The notes: generated by a model from the letters alone, not told the origin. Shown: positions 12,159 through 24,166, counted from the first letter of the stretch. The stretch: DNA of 64,000 nt from Psoroptes ovis (GCA_002943765.1 PQWQ01000009.1:1736001-1800000); one strand, 5' to 3'. A program made the numbers and translations.

Positions 12159-13277
12159 TTACGTGAAATAATTTGAATAACGAATACATGAAAAATTATT
12201 ACCGATTATTAATAAATCATTTCCATCGTTGATCGGTAGACAATTGGCCAATTCGATATCTTCGTCCATTTTTGAACTGATCTTTAATTGTTTGAAATCG
12301 TTTCGTTCATAACAATAAAATCTTTTCGATGTAATCACACAAAATTTATCTGGTTTTGTTTGTCGAATGGTTATCACTTCATTATTATCACAATAATTAT
12401 GATTGCTTTCATTTTCAATCAATGAATGTTTATGTAAAATTTTGGTAACATTTCTAAGGTCTAACATGACTAAATTACCAGTTTCAGTACCGAATATTAA
12501 TTCATTTTCAGCGGGCCAATATAATGCTGTTGGTTTACTGGTTACATTCGCTATGACAGTAGCTGGTCTATTCGATGTTGATTGGCGAAAATCCCATAAT
12601 AATATTGAATTATCCGAACCAGCAGTGATCAATGTATTATCGTTGCCATTGTCGTTCATTTGAAATGCCAGATCATTGATTGAATCCGAATGTGCATAAT
12701 CATAATACCTTAGTGATTCCATATCGCTGTCGATATCAATCAATACGATTCGACCGCCATAATCTCCACAAACAAGATGCTTTTGTGTTCGGGGACTTAG
12801 CGCAATTTTAGTAATGATGTGATGACAATATTGTTTGGCTGAAATTGTAGTCGATAGGTTCGAGTTCATCAATAAAACATGTCCTGAATCGAAACCGACG
12901 ATAACTTTTTCCATGTCATTCGATGATTTATTCAAAATTGAGAGTGAATTAGCAAAACCATGTTTTGGATTAACATAACTGGCCACATTGAATGGTATAT
13001 CATCAAAATGATTGAATCGTGTAATAAAACCACTTCTCATTACTGGATGAATATGATTTGATATTAAAATAAATGATTCATCATGATTAGATTGATAGAG
13101 ATCTTGAAAATGTTCACCAATCATCATTTGTTCTGAAATTTTATCAATGATATTATCCATTTGTTTGACAATAAATTCAATCGGTTTCGATTCATCTTGA
13201 ATATCTGTGAATGAAAATTCATCACCTAATTCATCATAAATGGTTTCATTTGGATTTTCCCGAGTAATTGGATCCAT
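12159..13277 (-). CDS. WD-repeat protein, methylosome MEP50/WDR77-like
   Basis: Single-exon frame of 372 residues. WD-type blades are visible: VCGDYGGRIVLIDID, a block ending in DNSILLWDFRQ, and ELIFGTETGNLVMLDLRN. The succession SPRTQ...CGDYGG, NSILLWDFR, then SKPTALYWPAENELIFGTETGN resembles the middle blades of WDR77/MEP50. That protein binds PRMT5 and presents Sm proteins and histones for arginine methylation. The match is moderate and confined to those blades. The N-terminal 90 residues are acidic and unlike the family, so another WD family (for example a nucleoporin-type propeller) stays possible. The gene is divergent from the glycosyltransferase at 13538, with about 260 bases in between serving as a shared promoter region. 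Confidence 0.6.
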   Translation of the reverse strand: MDPITRENPNETIYDELGDEFSFTDIQDESKPIEFIVKQMDNIIDKISEQMMIGEHFQDLYQSNHDESFILISNHIHPVMRSGFITRFNHFDDIPFNVASYVNPKHGFANSLSILNKSSNDMEKVIVGFDSGHVLLMNSNLSTTISAKQYCHHIITKIALSPRTQKHLVCGDYGGRIVLIDIDSDMESLRYYDYAHSDSINDLAFQMNDNGNDNTLITAGSDNSILLWDFRQSTSNRPATVIANVTSKPTALYWPAENELIFGTETGNLVMLDLRNVTKILHKHSLIENESNHNYCDNNEVITIRQTKPDKFCVITSKRFYCYERNDFKQLKISSKMDEDIELANCLPINDGNDLLIIGNNFSCIRYSNYFT

Positions 13278-13537
13278 TTTAAATTTTCAATTGATCTAAA
13301 TTTTTAAATCACCAAAAACACATGTTTAATCAATAATTAATTAATGCGGCAAATACGTAAAGTACGTGCAAGAATATTTTATGAATTTTCAATGTTTTTG
13401 TTTATTATTCATTTAATTGATCTTTTAATCATGATTAATTGAAGAATAATTAATCGTCTATAGCATTTCAATGTGACCACGAATTTCTACTGTGTGTTAA
13501 TTAAGACAGCTTAGACCATTTTACCTGTTCAAATAAA

Positions 13538-15027
13538 ATGCCTACCAATTTCTGTCAAAGTAAGTTTGTAAATTAATCAATCATGATTAATCCTTTGATT
13601 ATTCATCATCATCGACAGAATTTCCGTATGAATTTCATCCGATACGCTGTAAATCTATTTACAATGATTCAAACGATCGTCGAGTCCATAATCGTCATCA
13701 ATATTCATTGATTAATTGGCATAAATATCGTCATCGTAATCGTTTTTGTTCGCTTAAATTGTTTTCGATATGTTTATTGATAATTTCAATTATATTTGCC
13801 ATGTATATTGGCGGTGTATTTATACATTTATTTGAAACAGAATTCAATGAAGATACTTTCCATTATCCATTGTTTATCAAAGATTTTCGTTATTTTATTG
13901 AACAAGTTAAACAACAACCAAATTTACTTGAAAATGCATTAAAACCTATTAATGATTATTCATATTTTTATCATATGAATCCAACGCATAAATGCCAGAT
14001 TAATCGCGATTATAATCAAGCAGATAATTCAACATTTTCCTACCTGAATACACCGATAACATTGTTGCTGATAGTTAAAAGTGCAACATGTAATTACTTA
14101 CAACGTAATGTCATAAGACAAACATGGGGTAATGAACATCGTTTTAGTGATGTACAAATACGTACCGTATTCATGTTAGGCGAATGTCCATCCCAGGAAT
14201 TTGATTGCGTCAATACATTCAATCATTACAGAGGTATTGAATTTTCAAAGAAATCACAGCGATTTCGATCGATATTCGCTATGAATCAAACATTGAATTG
14301 TCATCAATTATTATCAATTGAAAATGATTTCTTTGGTGATCTAGTACAAGCCAATTTCATTGATTCATATTATAATAATACAAAGAAAACAATGGCATCA
14401 TTACAATGGGTGGCCATGAATTGTAATCAAGTGCCTTTCATATTATTTGTTGATGATGATTATTATATATCGGTGAAAAATTTGCTCAAATTTACTCATA
14501 ATTATCTTCATTTTATTCAAAAATCGAATCAAATAATCAACCAAAACAATGATCTAAATCTAAATGATGATTCGAACAATGAAGATCAAGATTATGACTT
14601 CGATGATAATGACCATCATCAATCATTCGATCGATTCGATGGCCGTCTATATGTTGGTTATCTATTTTCACATTCACATCCATTAAGACATTTGACATCA
14701 AAATGGTACATTAGTCTGAACGATTACCAATGGGATCAATATCCACCATATATTACTGGTGGTTGTTTTCTAGTCAATAATCAAACCATAATCGATTTAT
14801 ATTATTCAAGTCTTTATAGTCAACCATTTAAATATGATGATGTTTACCTGGGAATATTGGCATATCGTATGAAAATTCAATTAATTGATAATCGTAGACA
14901 AATGCATTTCTATCCACTTGCTTATGATTCAAAGAGTTATTCAAACATTATTGGTTCACATGGTTATCATGATTCACAATTATTATGGCAAATATGGAAT
15001 GAACAAAAATCATTGGGCAATGCATAA
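13538..15027 (+). CDS. Beta-1,3-glycosyltransferase of family GT31, brainiac-like
   Basis: Two exons: 13538-13559 and 13619-15027, phase 1, giving 476 residues. The long frame alone has no usable ATG; the small upstream exon (MPTNFCQ) supplies the start and splices in frame. It should be a Golgi type II membrane protein. A cytoplasmic basic tail is followed by a membrane anchor, LFSICLLIISIIFAMYIGG, then a lumenal domain. GT31 motifs are RQTWGNE, a donor-binding DDD in FVDDDYYISVKNLL near residue 285, and the acceptor-side block YISLNDYQWDQYPPYITGG with YDDVYLGILAYR. The segment SKWYISLNDY...PPYITGGCF is closest to Drosophila brainiac, which adds GlcNAc to mannosyl-glucosylceramide. An Asp/Asn-rich insert (about 310-340) sits between the two motif blocks. 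Several N-glycosylation sites are present. Exact substrate is not readable from sequence. Confidence 0.85.
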
Positions 15028-16777
15028 TAATAATAATATTTTCATTTATATTTATTTATTTAAATTATTAATTATTTAATGCATAAATATTTAATTAGAT
15101 CTCATAGATATATTCAATATTAATAATGAATAAATAAATGATTTGAAATTGATTTTAAAGTGTTTTAACTGATGATATTAAACAAAATAGACCCAGTTGA
15201 TCATTAAATGATGATCAGCAGCAACAATTAATATAAACACGATGATTGTAGAGGTGTTTCAAATGCAAATCAACGAAGATGACAAGCTTTATATACCCAG
15301 AAAAAAAACAGGGAGCCATTATTTGATGATTAGTAAAGTTCATTCGAAATGATGAACATGATTCAGTTCAGATTCAGCTCATGGTCAATATTATTTGAAC
15401 TTAACAATCCATATTTTGACATGTTTGGAAAAACTTGTCAATCAAACAATCGAAATATCGCATTAATTGGTTTTAAAAATGATTAATTCATTGCCCAGAA
15501 TTTCGTACGAATACATCAAAATTCCTAAGGATTTGATTTCAATCAAAGATGATGCTTCAATCTTAAGCAGCCAAATAATGTAGCTTGAATCAATGAATCT
15601 AATCGTTTTTTGCTCGATTACTATTATATCATCATATTTTATAATCGAAATGGACAATTTATTAATCAATTGTTTGCAATTCACGTTTCAAGGACGAATA
15701 AATAAATGTTCATATAATCGTAAATACCAATCATGATTATTATTTCTATTGATTGATTGTTGCAATCAATCAAATCAAACATTGAACATTACATTAGACG
15801 AATTCAATTCTCAATTGTATTTTTAATTCGACTAGAAAAATCTAGATTAATCTTTCGATGATGATTCATTGATATTAATTTCTTGTTTATTCATTTTCAA
15901 TCAAGCTATAATATTCAAAAAATGTTTGGCTAAAAAAAAAAATGTCCTAATTGATAATTAGTGAACATACGAATGACGAATCCGTATACGAAAACACATA
16001 AACATCCTCGAATTTTTTTATTTTCCAATCATTCATTTTTTTCAAAATGAGATAAAATTTTTATTTATTCAATTTTTATTTTTTCATTTGATAATGTCAA
16101 TTTTGAAAATGATGCATCAAGACAACCGAAATTGATGTATGTTTGCATATAAACAGTATTTATCAATAAATAAATAAATAAATGAAAAAATGATAATCGA
16201 AAATTGAATAAAATTTAAAATAAAAAAACATGTATAGTTTGAACGAACATGACAGTGGTAAATATTTCCATGAATCGCCATGAATCATTAACTGTCACTT
16301 TTTCTTTTCTATATTAAAATTGATCCGAATCAAACTCGTGATGAGCAGTGTACATGATGGAAATATTGTCCGAGACCATTGATCGTCTCCGTTGATAATT
16401 ATGACATTCGAATTTTCGTGAAAAAAAAAATTAAATGAAAAAAAAACTTGCCAAACAAGCATAAAAATGGGTGGATTTGTTTTTTTTCTATAATTGAAAT
16501 TAAAAATTTGATGATAATAAAAATAGTGTTGTTACAATGCAATTTGATAAAAGTATTGATAAATTAAATTGAAATGAATGTATAGATAAATTGTTTGTTT
16601 AGAAATTGGTTACCTTCTTCTTCCATTAATTTCCTCTACTTTTCCATGATGATTCGCGTATATAAATATGAATGAAGATTCGAATACAAATCAATCATTC
16701 GACTATTCGATTGTCATAGCAATAATATCATTTTAAAAATAATTAAACCTTTGAATCATTTCATTTCTCCAAATAAA
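15028..16777. other. Intergenic, no gene seen
   Basis: AT-rich spacer between two plus-strand genes. It holds poly-A and poly-T runs, short TAAA repeats near 16165 and small inverted repeats. The only longer frame (15463-15684) has no family features. A TATA box for the next gene is at its right end. Confidence 0.6.
16659..16668 (+). promoter_or_regulatory. TATA box of the small secreted-protein gene
   Basis: TATATAAATA lies about 110 bases before the ATG at 16778. An initiator-like TCAATC occurs about 30 bases downstream, at 16691. This spacing is classical for a TATA promoter, and most other genes here lack one, so this gene may be strongly or tissue-specifically expressed. Confidence 0.55.
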
Positions 16778-17464
16778 ATGCATTCATCGAAGCTATTCGC
16801 AATCACCATCATAGCATCATTGCTAATAATCAATGATATTGGCCATGCAAGACATATTTATGGCCGTTATCGAAGATCAATCGAACGTGAAAGTGATGTA
16901 CCATCGAAAGAGAGTACGGTCATTGCACAAGGTGATAATGCTGAAGATGTTCATCGTACGGTAAAAGATTTCAGCAATGAAATCGCCACCGAAGAAAAAG
17001 ATGGTAAAGATTTTTTCGAATTTGATTATAATCCAAAGAAGGATTTGTTTAAATTTTCTGGCCATATGCCACAACTATTTGCTGGTAGTCATCATTTACA
17101 AATGTTTGAACGTAAGTCTATAGATATTTGACCCTTTATTTTTTAAAATTGAATCATCAATTTTAATTTTAATCATTTTATAGAAATGATGCAGCAAATG
17201 TTGGCACATACACAAAGCATGTTTAAAAATTTTCCAATGACCAATTTCAATAATTATCCAGAAAATTATAATGGTACCACTGAATCTGAAATCACTATCG
17301 GTGGTCGCCGCTTCCGTAAAAAAGAACGTATCATAAATCAAAGTGGTGAAGGTACACAGTTGAGCATTGTATCGACAATTTATGAACCAATCGATGATGA
17401 AGATATTACTACAGTATCGCCGAACAAAGATGGTGTCACTGAAGGATCAGTCATTTCATATTGA
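16778..17464 (+). CDS. Small secreted protein of unknown function
   Basis: Two exons: 16778-17111 and 17184-17464, phase 1, giving 204 residues. Residues 1-24 form a signal peptide (core LFAITIIASLLIINDIGHA). A dibasic site, RYRRSIERE, follows soon after and could be a proprotein cleavage site. The rest is hydrophilic. It includes an acidic part with DFFEFDYNP, a Met/Gln-rich stretch (MMQQMLAHTQSMF), and a C-terminal block EITIGGRRFRKKERIINQ...GTQLSIVSTIYEP. No cysteine pattern and no known domain are visible. The ATG at 16778 is the only one that precedes the signal peptide. The TATA-driven promoter, secretion signal and short length suggest a gut, cuticle or salivary product, but this is a guess. 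Confidence 0.75.
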
Positions 17465-17656
17465 AAAAAAACATAATTCACAATACACACATGACATGTA
17501 AACACTTTTAAAACTTGATAAATTCCATTATTTTTGATGATTTTTTTCGTGTATTCAAATCTGTATAATAATAATAATGATAATTATGATGATAAAATCG
17601 AATTAAAATTATCAATTTTTTATTATTTGAATTTTTGAAAATTGTCCTTTTGATTC

Positions 17657-18923
17657 TCAAATTGCCATTTCATCTGCAGGATGATATAATTCACCGAGTA
17701 ATCGATATACATCCGAAGGTGTTGTACCACCACTGTTGAATAAAATAATTAGTCATCAAAATTTAATCAAAAGGTTAAAGGCTTACATATTTGAAACAAA
17801 TATAGTAATCAATTCAGGTGGTACATAATCGAAAACAGGATTAACAACTTCACATTCGGCTGAATATTGATCGGCATAATTGAGCACTTTTTCTGGTGAT
17901 GCAAATTTATTAAAGGCTAATTGATCATAGCTGGCTAAATGTTTTGGTGTTAATTTAAACATTCCTGTACAAACAATGACCTGAGGAAAAAGGACCAAAG
18001 AATCAGATGGAGTTTGATCGAAATCAAAATATTTAATTCGACTTACAGGAACTGAATATTTTTTAGCTGCCAATGCAAGGGTATAGGTTCCGGCAACAGC
18101 TTTGATACCACCATTTGCCATGATAGTTTGGGTGCCAATAATCACAGTGTTCACACGGGACATCACTGAATATATTGCCGAATCATGTATCAAGATTGTG
18201 TTGATATTTTCTTTGGCTAAACTAATAGCCAAATCATGACCATAATTATCGGGACCACATTCGGCAACAATCACTTGAAATTTTCGACCTTTCCGAGCGG
18301 CATATTTGAAAAATGCTTCAACCGTTTTAGACCGGCCAATGGTCAGAATGGTTTCATCCCAATTAATATGTTCAATCGCTTGGCGGGCAATATTTTCCCC
18401 GCTTGTTTCCAATTCACTTAGCAATTCATTAATGGCTAAACTTATTGAATCTTTTAATGATGTAATATCTTCGATTTCGATATTTTGATTTTGTTGATTT
18501 TGTGACCATAATGTTATAATCGATTCAAATCCTTCATCATCACTAATACCACGTATATGATTAAATTCTTCACGTACAATTTTCAACATTCGTTTGATCA
18601 TATTATCAATCACAGGTTCGATTGGTTGATATTTGATCAATACTCTACCGACTTCTTGTAATTTTTCAATCAAATCCCTGGAGATAATGATAAGAATTGA
18701 ATTAAAGAATAATTTTTTGATTCGTAAATATTACCTCACATGAATCCATTCATCATTAATTACCATTTCTTGTAGCAATAATACTGTTTGTTTTGCCAGA
18801 TCATATGATCCTGATAATTGTCTTTTGAGAGAAAACATTAAAAATAATGAAACAACGTGAATGGCAAACATACCCGTTGGTGATTTTCTTTAGGAAATCA
18901 TCTAATCTCTTATCAAAATTCAT
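17657..18923 (-). CDS. EIF2B2: Translation initiation factor eIF2B subunit beta
   Basis: Four exons: 18923-18874, 18821-18735, 18677-17787 and 17732-17657. Phases agree and give 367 residues (vertebrates about 351). eIF2B beta belongs to the regulatory core of the guanine nucleotide exchange factor that recharges eIF2 with GTP; the core senses phosphorylated eIF2 in stress. The N-terminal helical region is encoded by the first small exons (FDKRLDDFLKKI; AKQTVLLLQEMV). The Rossmann-like C-terminal half shows ILTIGRSKTVEAFFKYAA, FQVIVAECGPDNYGHDLA and the diagnostic ending FDYVPPELITIFVSNIGG...SDVYRLLGELYHPAD. That ending separates beta from alpha and delta. Exon 4 was placed because the long exon stops just after VSN, and the last exon restores IGGTTPSDVYR in frame. 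Confidence 0.94.
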
Positions 18924-19947
18924 TTCCAATCAACCCAAGAAATCGTAATTTATTCAAAAATCTAAATCAAATCAAATTGTACCGGGTCGCCACGAAATAA
19001 AAAAAAAATATGCCGTAATGCTATTTCCACCTAAACGAAGCTGATTATGTTGAAATATTGTTTCGATTATTGCATCAATTTTTTACTGTTTACAAATTAC
19101 TCAATTTGTGTTTAAATTGATTTAAATCATCGTCCATCTTTATTTTGATATTAAAACAAATCAATTCAAGTTGAATTCTCCCGATTAAACAAACCTTAAT
19201 CAATATTCTATCGATTCGTATCATCTTGAAAGGTAAAATTTGATCAAGACAATCAATTATTGAATTATTGAACCTAGAAATCCTTTGAACACCATTTTGA
19301 AATAAATTGTGTGTTAGCGAGTAGAAATATTGAGAATTATCGAGGATTTCAATTCAAGATAGCCACGTATATTTTTACCGTTATGTATTTTTGTTTATGT
19401 TCTTTGATAGATTTCAAATGAATTATCAATCAAAAAGTAATAAATCAATTGCAATAATTGATTAATGCAGATAATCATTATGGTTACTCAAGTTATAGGC
19501 TCTCTATTTTAAAGAATTTCAATATAAATCAATCATTTTGATCAAATTGTTTGTGTACATTCGATAAATCGAATCATTTTTGCATTGTGTGTATTGCAAT
19601 CGCATTGTTACCAGTCGAAAAAAATCGAAAATTTGAGTATGTTTTAATATGAGGTTTCAACCTAATTCAAAAAAAAAAAAAATAATAATAATAATAATTT
19701 GAGAGAATAGTATTTTCTAGAAATAACATCGAGTAGTGGTTTTTCTATTTTGCCTATGGTTAAATATGATAGTTGAGTCGTCTCCGCAAATACAATCAAT
19801 TTATTTTGGTGTTTAGTATTAATAGCTACTTGACTAGTTGAAATTACGTTGCGTTATTGTTTATTTATTTATTGAATTTATTTTCAAGTTTCTTCGAATT
19901 TCTAAATTAAATCATTGATTTTTAAGTGAATTAATCAAAACAGAATA
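18924..19947. other. Divergent spacer between EIF2B2 and the Lifeguard gene
   Basis: No coding frame of note. It contains an AAT tract near 19680. The plus-strand gene starting at 19948 probably has its promoter, and perhaps an untranslated exon, in this interval. I cannot place either. Confidence 0.5.
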
Positions 19948-21524
19948 ATGTATAATAATCAACCATATGGTGGTGCACCACCACAAGGTGGCTATCAATA
20001 TCCTAATCCAGGAGCTGCACCACAAGGTGCTTATCAATATCCGAATCCAGGCGTTGCACCGCAATATCCTGGCTACAATCCTGAAGCTGGTTTTGGTGAT
20101 CAATTCGAAGGATTTGGTTCGAAAGCCATACGTCTTGGTATGATTTTCGTATTCGGGATTCGTAATGAATTTAATTAACTGTCTCTGATTTGCGTCATTC
20201 CTAGGTTTCATTCGTAAAGTTTATGGAATACTTACAGTTCAACTTGCAATTACATTTGGATTTGTATTTGCCATATCTGGTAGCGAAGCAGCTCAAAAAT
20301 GGACACGACAAAATAGTTGGTTATTATTTGTGGCATTGTAAGTCCTTGTGATTACTTGAAATGAATGAATCATTGATCGATTTTAAAAAACCTTTAAACA
20401 GAGCCGTAGTATTGGTTACAATGATTGTGTTGGCATGTTGCGGTCAAATGGCTCGTAAAACACCTCATAACTACATCTGCTTATTCATATTCACATTGGC
20501 CGAATCATTTTTAGTTGGTGTCACTGCATCATTGTATCAATTTCAAATAGTCGTTTATGCTGTATTGATAACCGGATTAATATGTCTTGGGCTTACATTG
20601 TTTGCATTTCAAACAAAAATCGATTTCACCGTATTCAATGGAATGTTGTTCATCGTATTCATGGTATTTGCATTGTTTGGTTTGATTATGATGTTTTTTC
20701 CACGTAGCAATACCATGCATTTGATTTATGCTTGCATTGGAGCCTTTCTATTCTCAGCGGTAAGTTCTTTTGATCAATATTTTTCAATCTAAATAATTAT
20801 TACTTGTTGTCGATTAACTTCCATAATTTTCAAACTTGTACCAAAATATTCTTTGACCAATATTTTTTTAATTTTATTTTCTTCAGTTCCTATTAATCGA
20901 TACACAAATGATCATTGGTGGTGATCATAAATTACAAATATCGACCGAAGATTATGTATTTGCAGCACTGACACTTTACCTAGATATTATACAGATATTT
21001 ATGTATATACTTAGTATTCTTGGCGCTAGTAATCGTAATTAGCGAAAACCTTTGAGCGAATATAGCCAACCGTAGAAAATTAAAGAATAAAAGATGCTGC
21101 TGCAGCTGCTGTTCATTTGCGTCACCATTAAATGATGATAATACAAATCAACCATTGATATTGATCACCATTTTGTTGTATTAGTAATGATGTAAACCTT
21201 TAAAACATTTGCAAAGCCTTCCCATACCTTTTTTTGTTTATCTTTTTTTCATTAAACATTTGATACTTTCATATTTAACCCTTTGTTTTCGATAATATTT
21301 TTGTGAATGATCGAGTCCTTAATAATTTGTCTGAGAATTTTCACTAATTTCTTCTTCTATTCCAACAGTTTCTATTGATTGATTCACAAATGATTGTCGG
21401 TGGTTCACATAAAATGCAATTCTCAACCGAAGATTATGTATTTGCTTCGTTAACGCTTTATCTTGATATAATCAATATATTTATGTATATTTTGCAAATA
21501 TTACAAGCCGTTTCCAATGATTGA
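19948..21524 (+). CDS. Lifeguard/TMBIM (glutamate receptor-associated) membrane protein with two alternative last exons
   Basis: Shared exons are 19948-20137, 20205-20337 and 20402-20759, ending in phase 0. The last exon is either 20887-21042 or 21369-21524; both are 156 bases and give 278 residues in total. The N-terminus is Pro/Gly/Tyr-rich with three YQYPNPG-type repeats, as in LFG1/GRINA. A hydrophobic domain of about seven membrane segments follows, starting FIRKVYGILTVQLAITFGF. Each last exon encodes the family's closing helix with FLLIDTQMIIGG or FLLIDSQMIVGG, then STEDYVFA.LTLYLDII. Lifeguard proteins sit in Golgi, ER or plasma membranes and dampen calcium-linked cell death. A poly(A) signal (21086-21091) follows the first terminal exon and another (about 21907) follows the second, so two mRNAs with different tails are expected. 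The exact paralogue (LFG1, 2 or 3) is open. Confidence 0.9.
21086..21091 (+). terminator. Poly(A) signal after the first alternative last exon of the Lifeguard gene
   Basis: AATAAA lies 44 bases after the stop of terminal exon 20887-21042 and before the second terminal exon. It would let the upstream exon end the transcript. Confidence 0.5.
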
Positions 21525-21933
21525 ATAATGGTAGTAAATGAATGAATGAATGAATCATCGTCCAAAAATCATTGATCAATCAATCATAATATTTAATCAT
21601 TATAATACATTAATAATAATAATCATATTTGATTGAACTGGATTAAAAACAATTCGATTCGATTCTTCAACCAGCTTTTGGTCATTTTCGGAGCCCAGAA
21701 TTTTGAATTTATTTTTTCTTTGATTTTTGCATTCAATTTCTAATGATGATAAAACAACCTATTCAAATATGATTAATTTAGTTTGATTTAATTTGATTCA
21801 ATTTAATTCATTAAAACTCACCCAAGAATCAAATACAGATCGTTCCAGTCATACAAATTTTCATAAATACTTCTTCATCATCATTCGAAAATAACATTTA
21901 AAATTGAATAAAATTCTATTTTTAATGTTTTAT

Positions 21934-24090
21934 TTATTTGTTCAATTTTCTTTGATAAATATCTGAACGATAATTGATTCGTTCCAAATGTTTGGCGTAC
22001 ATACATTTCAATGTATCATACAATAATGGTAATCGTTTCAATTGATTTTTATCGACAATCATATTATCAAAAGCCAGGGCTATTCGTTGTTGTTGTTCAC
22101 CGGTAGCAGACTCGGGTAACAATGGCAGCTTACCATAACGTTGACTAAAATGTGTTAGGATAATAAATTTCGAATTCATTCGTCGGCCAACGTTGATCGC
22201 TTCCGACATTGTTGAATGGAAATTTGTTCGGGCAAATTTTCGCAGTCCATCTTCAACTGTTGATTCATGTATTAGCAGGTCACAATTTTGTCCATATTCA
22301 ACGAGATCATTGCATGGTTGTGTATCACCTGAATAAACGAATTTATAACCATTCGAATCGGTAATCGATATACCATAAGCAAATGCACAATGATCGACTG
22401 GTATTAGATTTAAATCTTGCAAATTTAATGCTCGAATGATTTTCGTTCGATATTGTTTAAACAGCTGATTTTGGACACAATTATAACCGGCATCGTTGAT
22501 GCTGATAATATTTGAATTATTTTTAAAAAATTTAAAAACCATTGGAGGTAGTAATAACCATAATCTATTATTTCGATTATCGCCACATATCATTTTTCGT
22601 TGTTCCAATAGCTTTATTAGGCCCATATGATGATCAGAATGATGATGAGTAATGAATATTACCTTTATCTTTGACAGAATTTCTTCAAGATTTTTTTCAC
22701 CATATAAATTCAACAATTGCCCGTAGGTATTTTCACCACAATCCATTAATATCGAATTTCGATGATCAATATTTACCATAATGCTTGATACATTACGAAT
22801 CGGTAATGAATGTGATGAAGCTGTACCAAGAAATACGAATTCTGGATAATTATTCTTCGAATTATCTTCATCATGTTTCAACTCTGATGATTGTTTGGCT
22901 CGTAGCTTTTCAATCGATTCAACAATACCTTCACGTTCTTCACCATTCTTGTATTTCAATGCATCATCTATCGATGGATAACCGGGTATATCATCGAAAT
23001 TAATCATAGATAATTGTTCAGATGATCTAAACGTATATTTAATACCAGTAGGTGAATGGATAATCTTCGTGTTCGTATAATCACTATCAATACTTGAAGC
23101 TGTTCGATGTAATAGAGGAAATATTACTGGATCAAGTTGATTTAATTGAATTTGAAACCGGTGATTCGAACGAATATTAAATGGTGGATTTTGTTCAGTG
23201 ATCAACAAATGATAACATGAATTGAAATTTTGAAAAAATTGATCATATGATTTCTGTTGTAAATATTTATCACGGGTAAAATGTACAATAATTTCACATT
23301 TTGTAATGAAATTTCTTACGAAATCGTTTCGAATTAAATTTTCCAAATAATTCTTATCGATACATTCAAATATAAGGAAATTTTGTTCCGGTTTATCTGG
23401 ATCACAAACATCTTTTGGTTCAATAATTTGTCCATCTTTGTTCTTGACACTGAAATTATCTTTCAATTGATCAACCAGATTTCTTGGTACTTTTTTATTG
23501 AAACATTTTTCAAGATTTACTTTGCCTTTTTTCGCTTGTAATGTACCTAAATATATGGCTGTTTGTTTATTATTATTATTATTTCGACCAATAATCGGTA
23601 TTATTTCGATAGATAAATCTTCAAATACAAAGAGATTTCGATCAAAATAATCATATTTCATACGTTTTAATTTAGTATCGAATATAATACAATTATTGAA
23701 TAGATTTTTACTGAAATTTTTAATGTTGCTCACGTTGAAATATCGTGAACCAGAATCATACCGTGATAATAGTAATGATGAAAGACCACTGTAATTATAC
23801 CAATTTGGTGATGTCGAAAAAAATGTATCAATTTTCGATGCTTTAAACCCTAGATCACTGATTGAACGTTGCACACCCTCACCACAATTGAACATGAATA
23901 TTTTTTCATTATAATTCAGAAATAATGAACGTGCATTACCATCCGAACCATTACCGACCACACAAAATGATATGTTTTCATCATTTTTGGCTGCATTCGT
24001 TTTGGCTAATGTGGTTAATGATGATGACAGTCGGCGGCATGGAATAGTTGTTCTGGAAAAACAAAAATTAATTAATCTCAATTCAAACAT
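21934..24090 (-). CDS. ELAC2: Long-form tRNase Z (RNase Z, ELAC2)
   Basis: Single-exon frame of 718 residues. tRNase Z cuts the 3' trailer from tRNA precursors in nucleus and mitochondria. The long form has two metallo-beta-lactamase halves. The N-terminal half keeps the fold but has lost the metal site; it begins FCVVGNGSDGNARSLFLNYN. The C-terminal half is catalytic: FVFLGTASSHSLPIRNVS, DCGENTYGQL, the zinc motif HHHSDHH near residues 482-488, PVDHCAFAYG, YSGDTQPC, HESTVEDG and HFSQRYGKLP. The first 30 residues are basic and Ser-rich, consistent with a mitochondrial signal. Length is close to the family's usual 700-840. The gene is convergent with the Lifeguard gene, and their 3' ends lie close. 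A CTCF-like motif lies about 80 bases upstream of the start. Confidence 0.94.
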   Translation of the reverse strand: MFELRLINFCFSRTTIPCRRLSSSLTTLAKTNAAKNDENISFCVVGNGSDGNARSLFLNYNEKIFMFNCGEGVQRSISDLGFKASKIDTFFSTSPNWYNYSGLSSLLLSRYDSGSRYFNVSNIKNFSKNLFNNCIIFDTKLKRMKYDYFDRNLFVFEDLSIEIIPIIGRNNNNNKQTAIYLGTLQAKKGKVNLEKCFNKKVPRNLVDQLKDNFSVKNKDGQIIEPKDVCDPDKPEQNFLIFECIDKNYLENLIRNDFVRNFITKCEIIVHFTRDKYLQQKSYDQFFQNFNSCYHLLITEQNPPFNIRSNHRFQIQLNQLDPVIFPLLHRTASSIDSDYTNTKIIHSPTGIKYTFRSSEQLSMINFDDIPGYPSIDDALKYKNGEEREGIVESIEKLRAKQSSELKHDEDNSKNNYPEFVFLGTASSHSLPIRNVSSIMVNIDHRNSILMDCGENTYGQLLNLYGEKNLEEILSKIKVIFITHHHSDHHMGLIKLLEQRKMICGDNRNNRLWLLLPPMVFKFFKNNSNIISINDAGYNCVQNQLFKQYRTKIIRALNLQDLNLIPVDHCAFAYGISITDSNGYKFVYSGDTQPCNDLVEYGQNCDLLIHESTVEDGLRKFARTNFHSTMSEAINVGRRMNSKFIILTHFSQRYGKLPLLPESATGEQQQRIALAFDNMIVDKNQLKRLPLLYDTLKCMYAKHLERINYRSDIYQRKLNK

Positions 24091-24166
24091 TTGATTTAAA
24101 ATTTAGGCCTGATTCACGTTCGAATGATCAACATTCGAAAAAAAACATGTGACATTCGGAAAAGTA

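Noticed and set aside
15463..15684. Minus-strand 73-codon frame in the spacer after the GT31 gene
   Set aside because: No motif, no promoter or poly(A) context, low-complexity Ile/Lys composition.
20361..20792. Lifeguard frame read through intron 3 to a stop at 20792
   Set aside because: The donor after FLFSA is strong and two downstream exons restore the conserved last helix, so the read-through end is intronic; a retained-intron isoform is possible but not needed.
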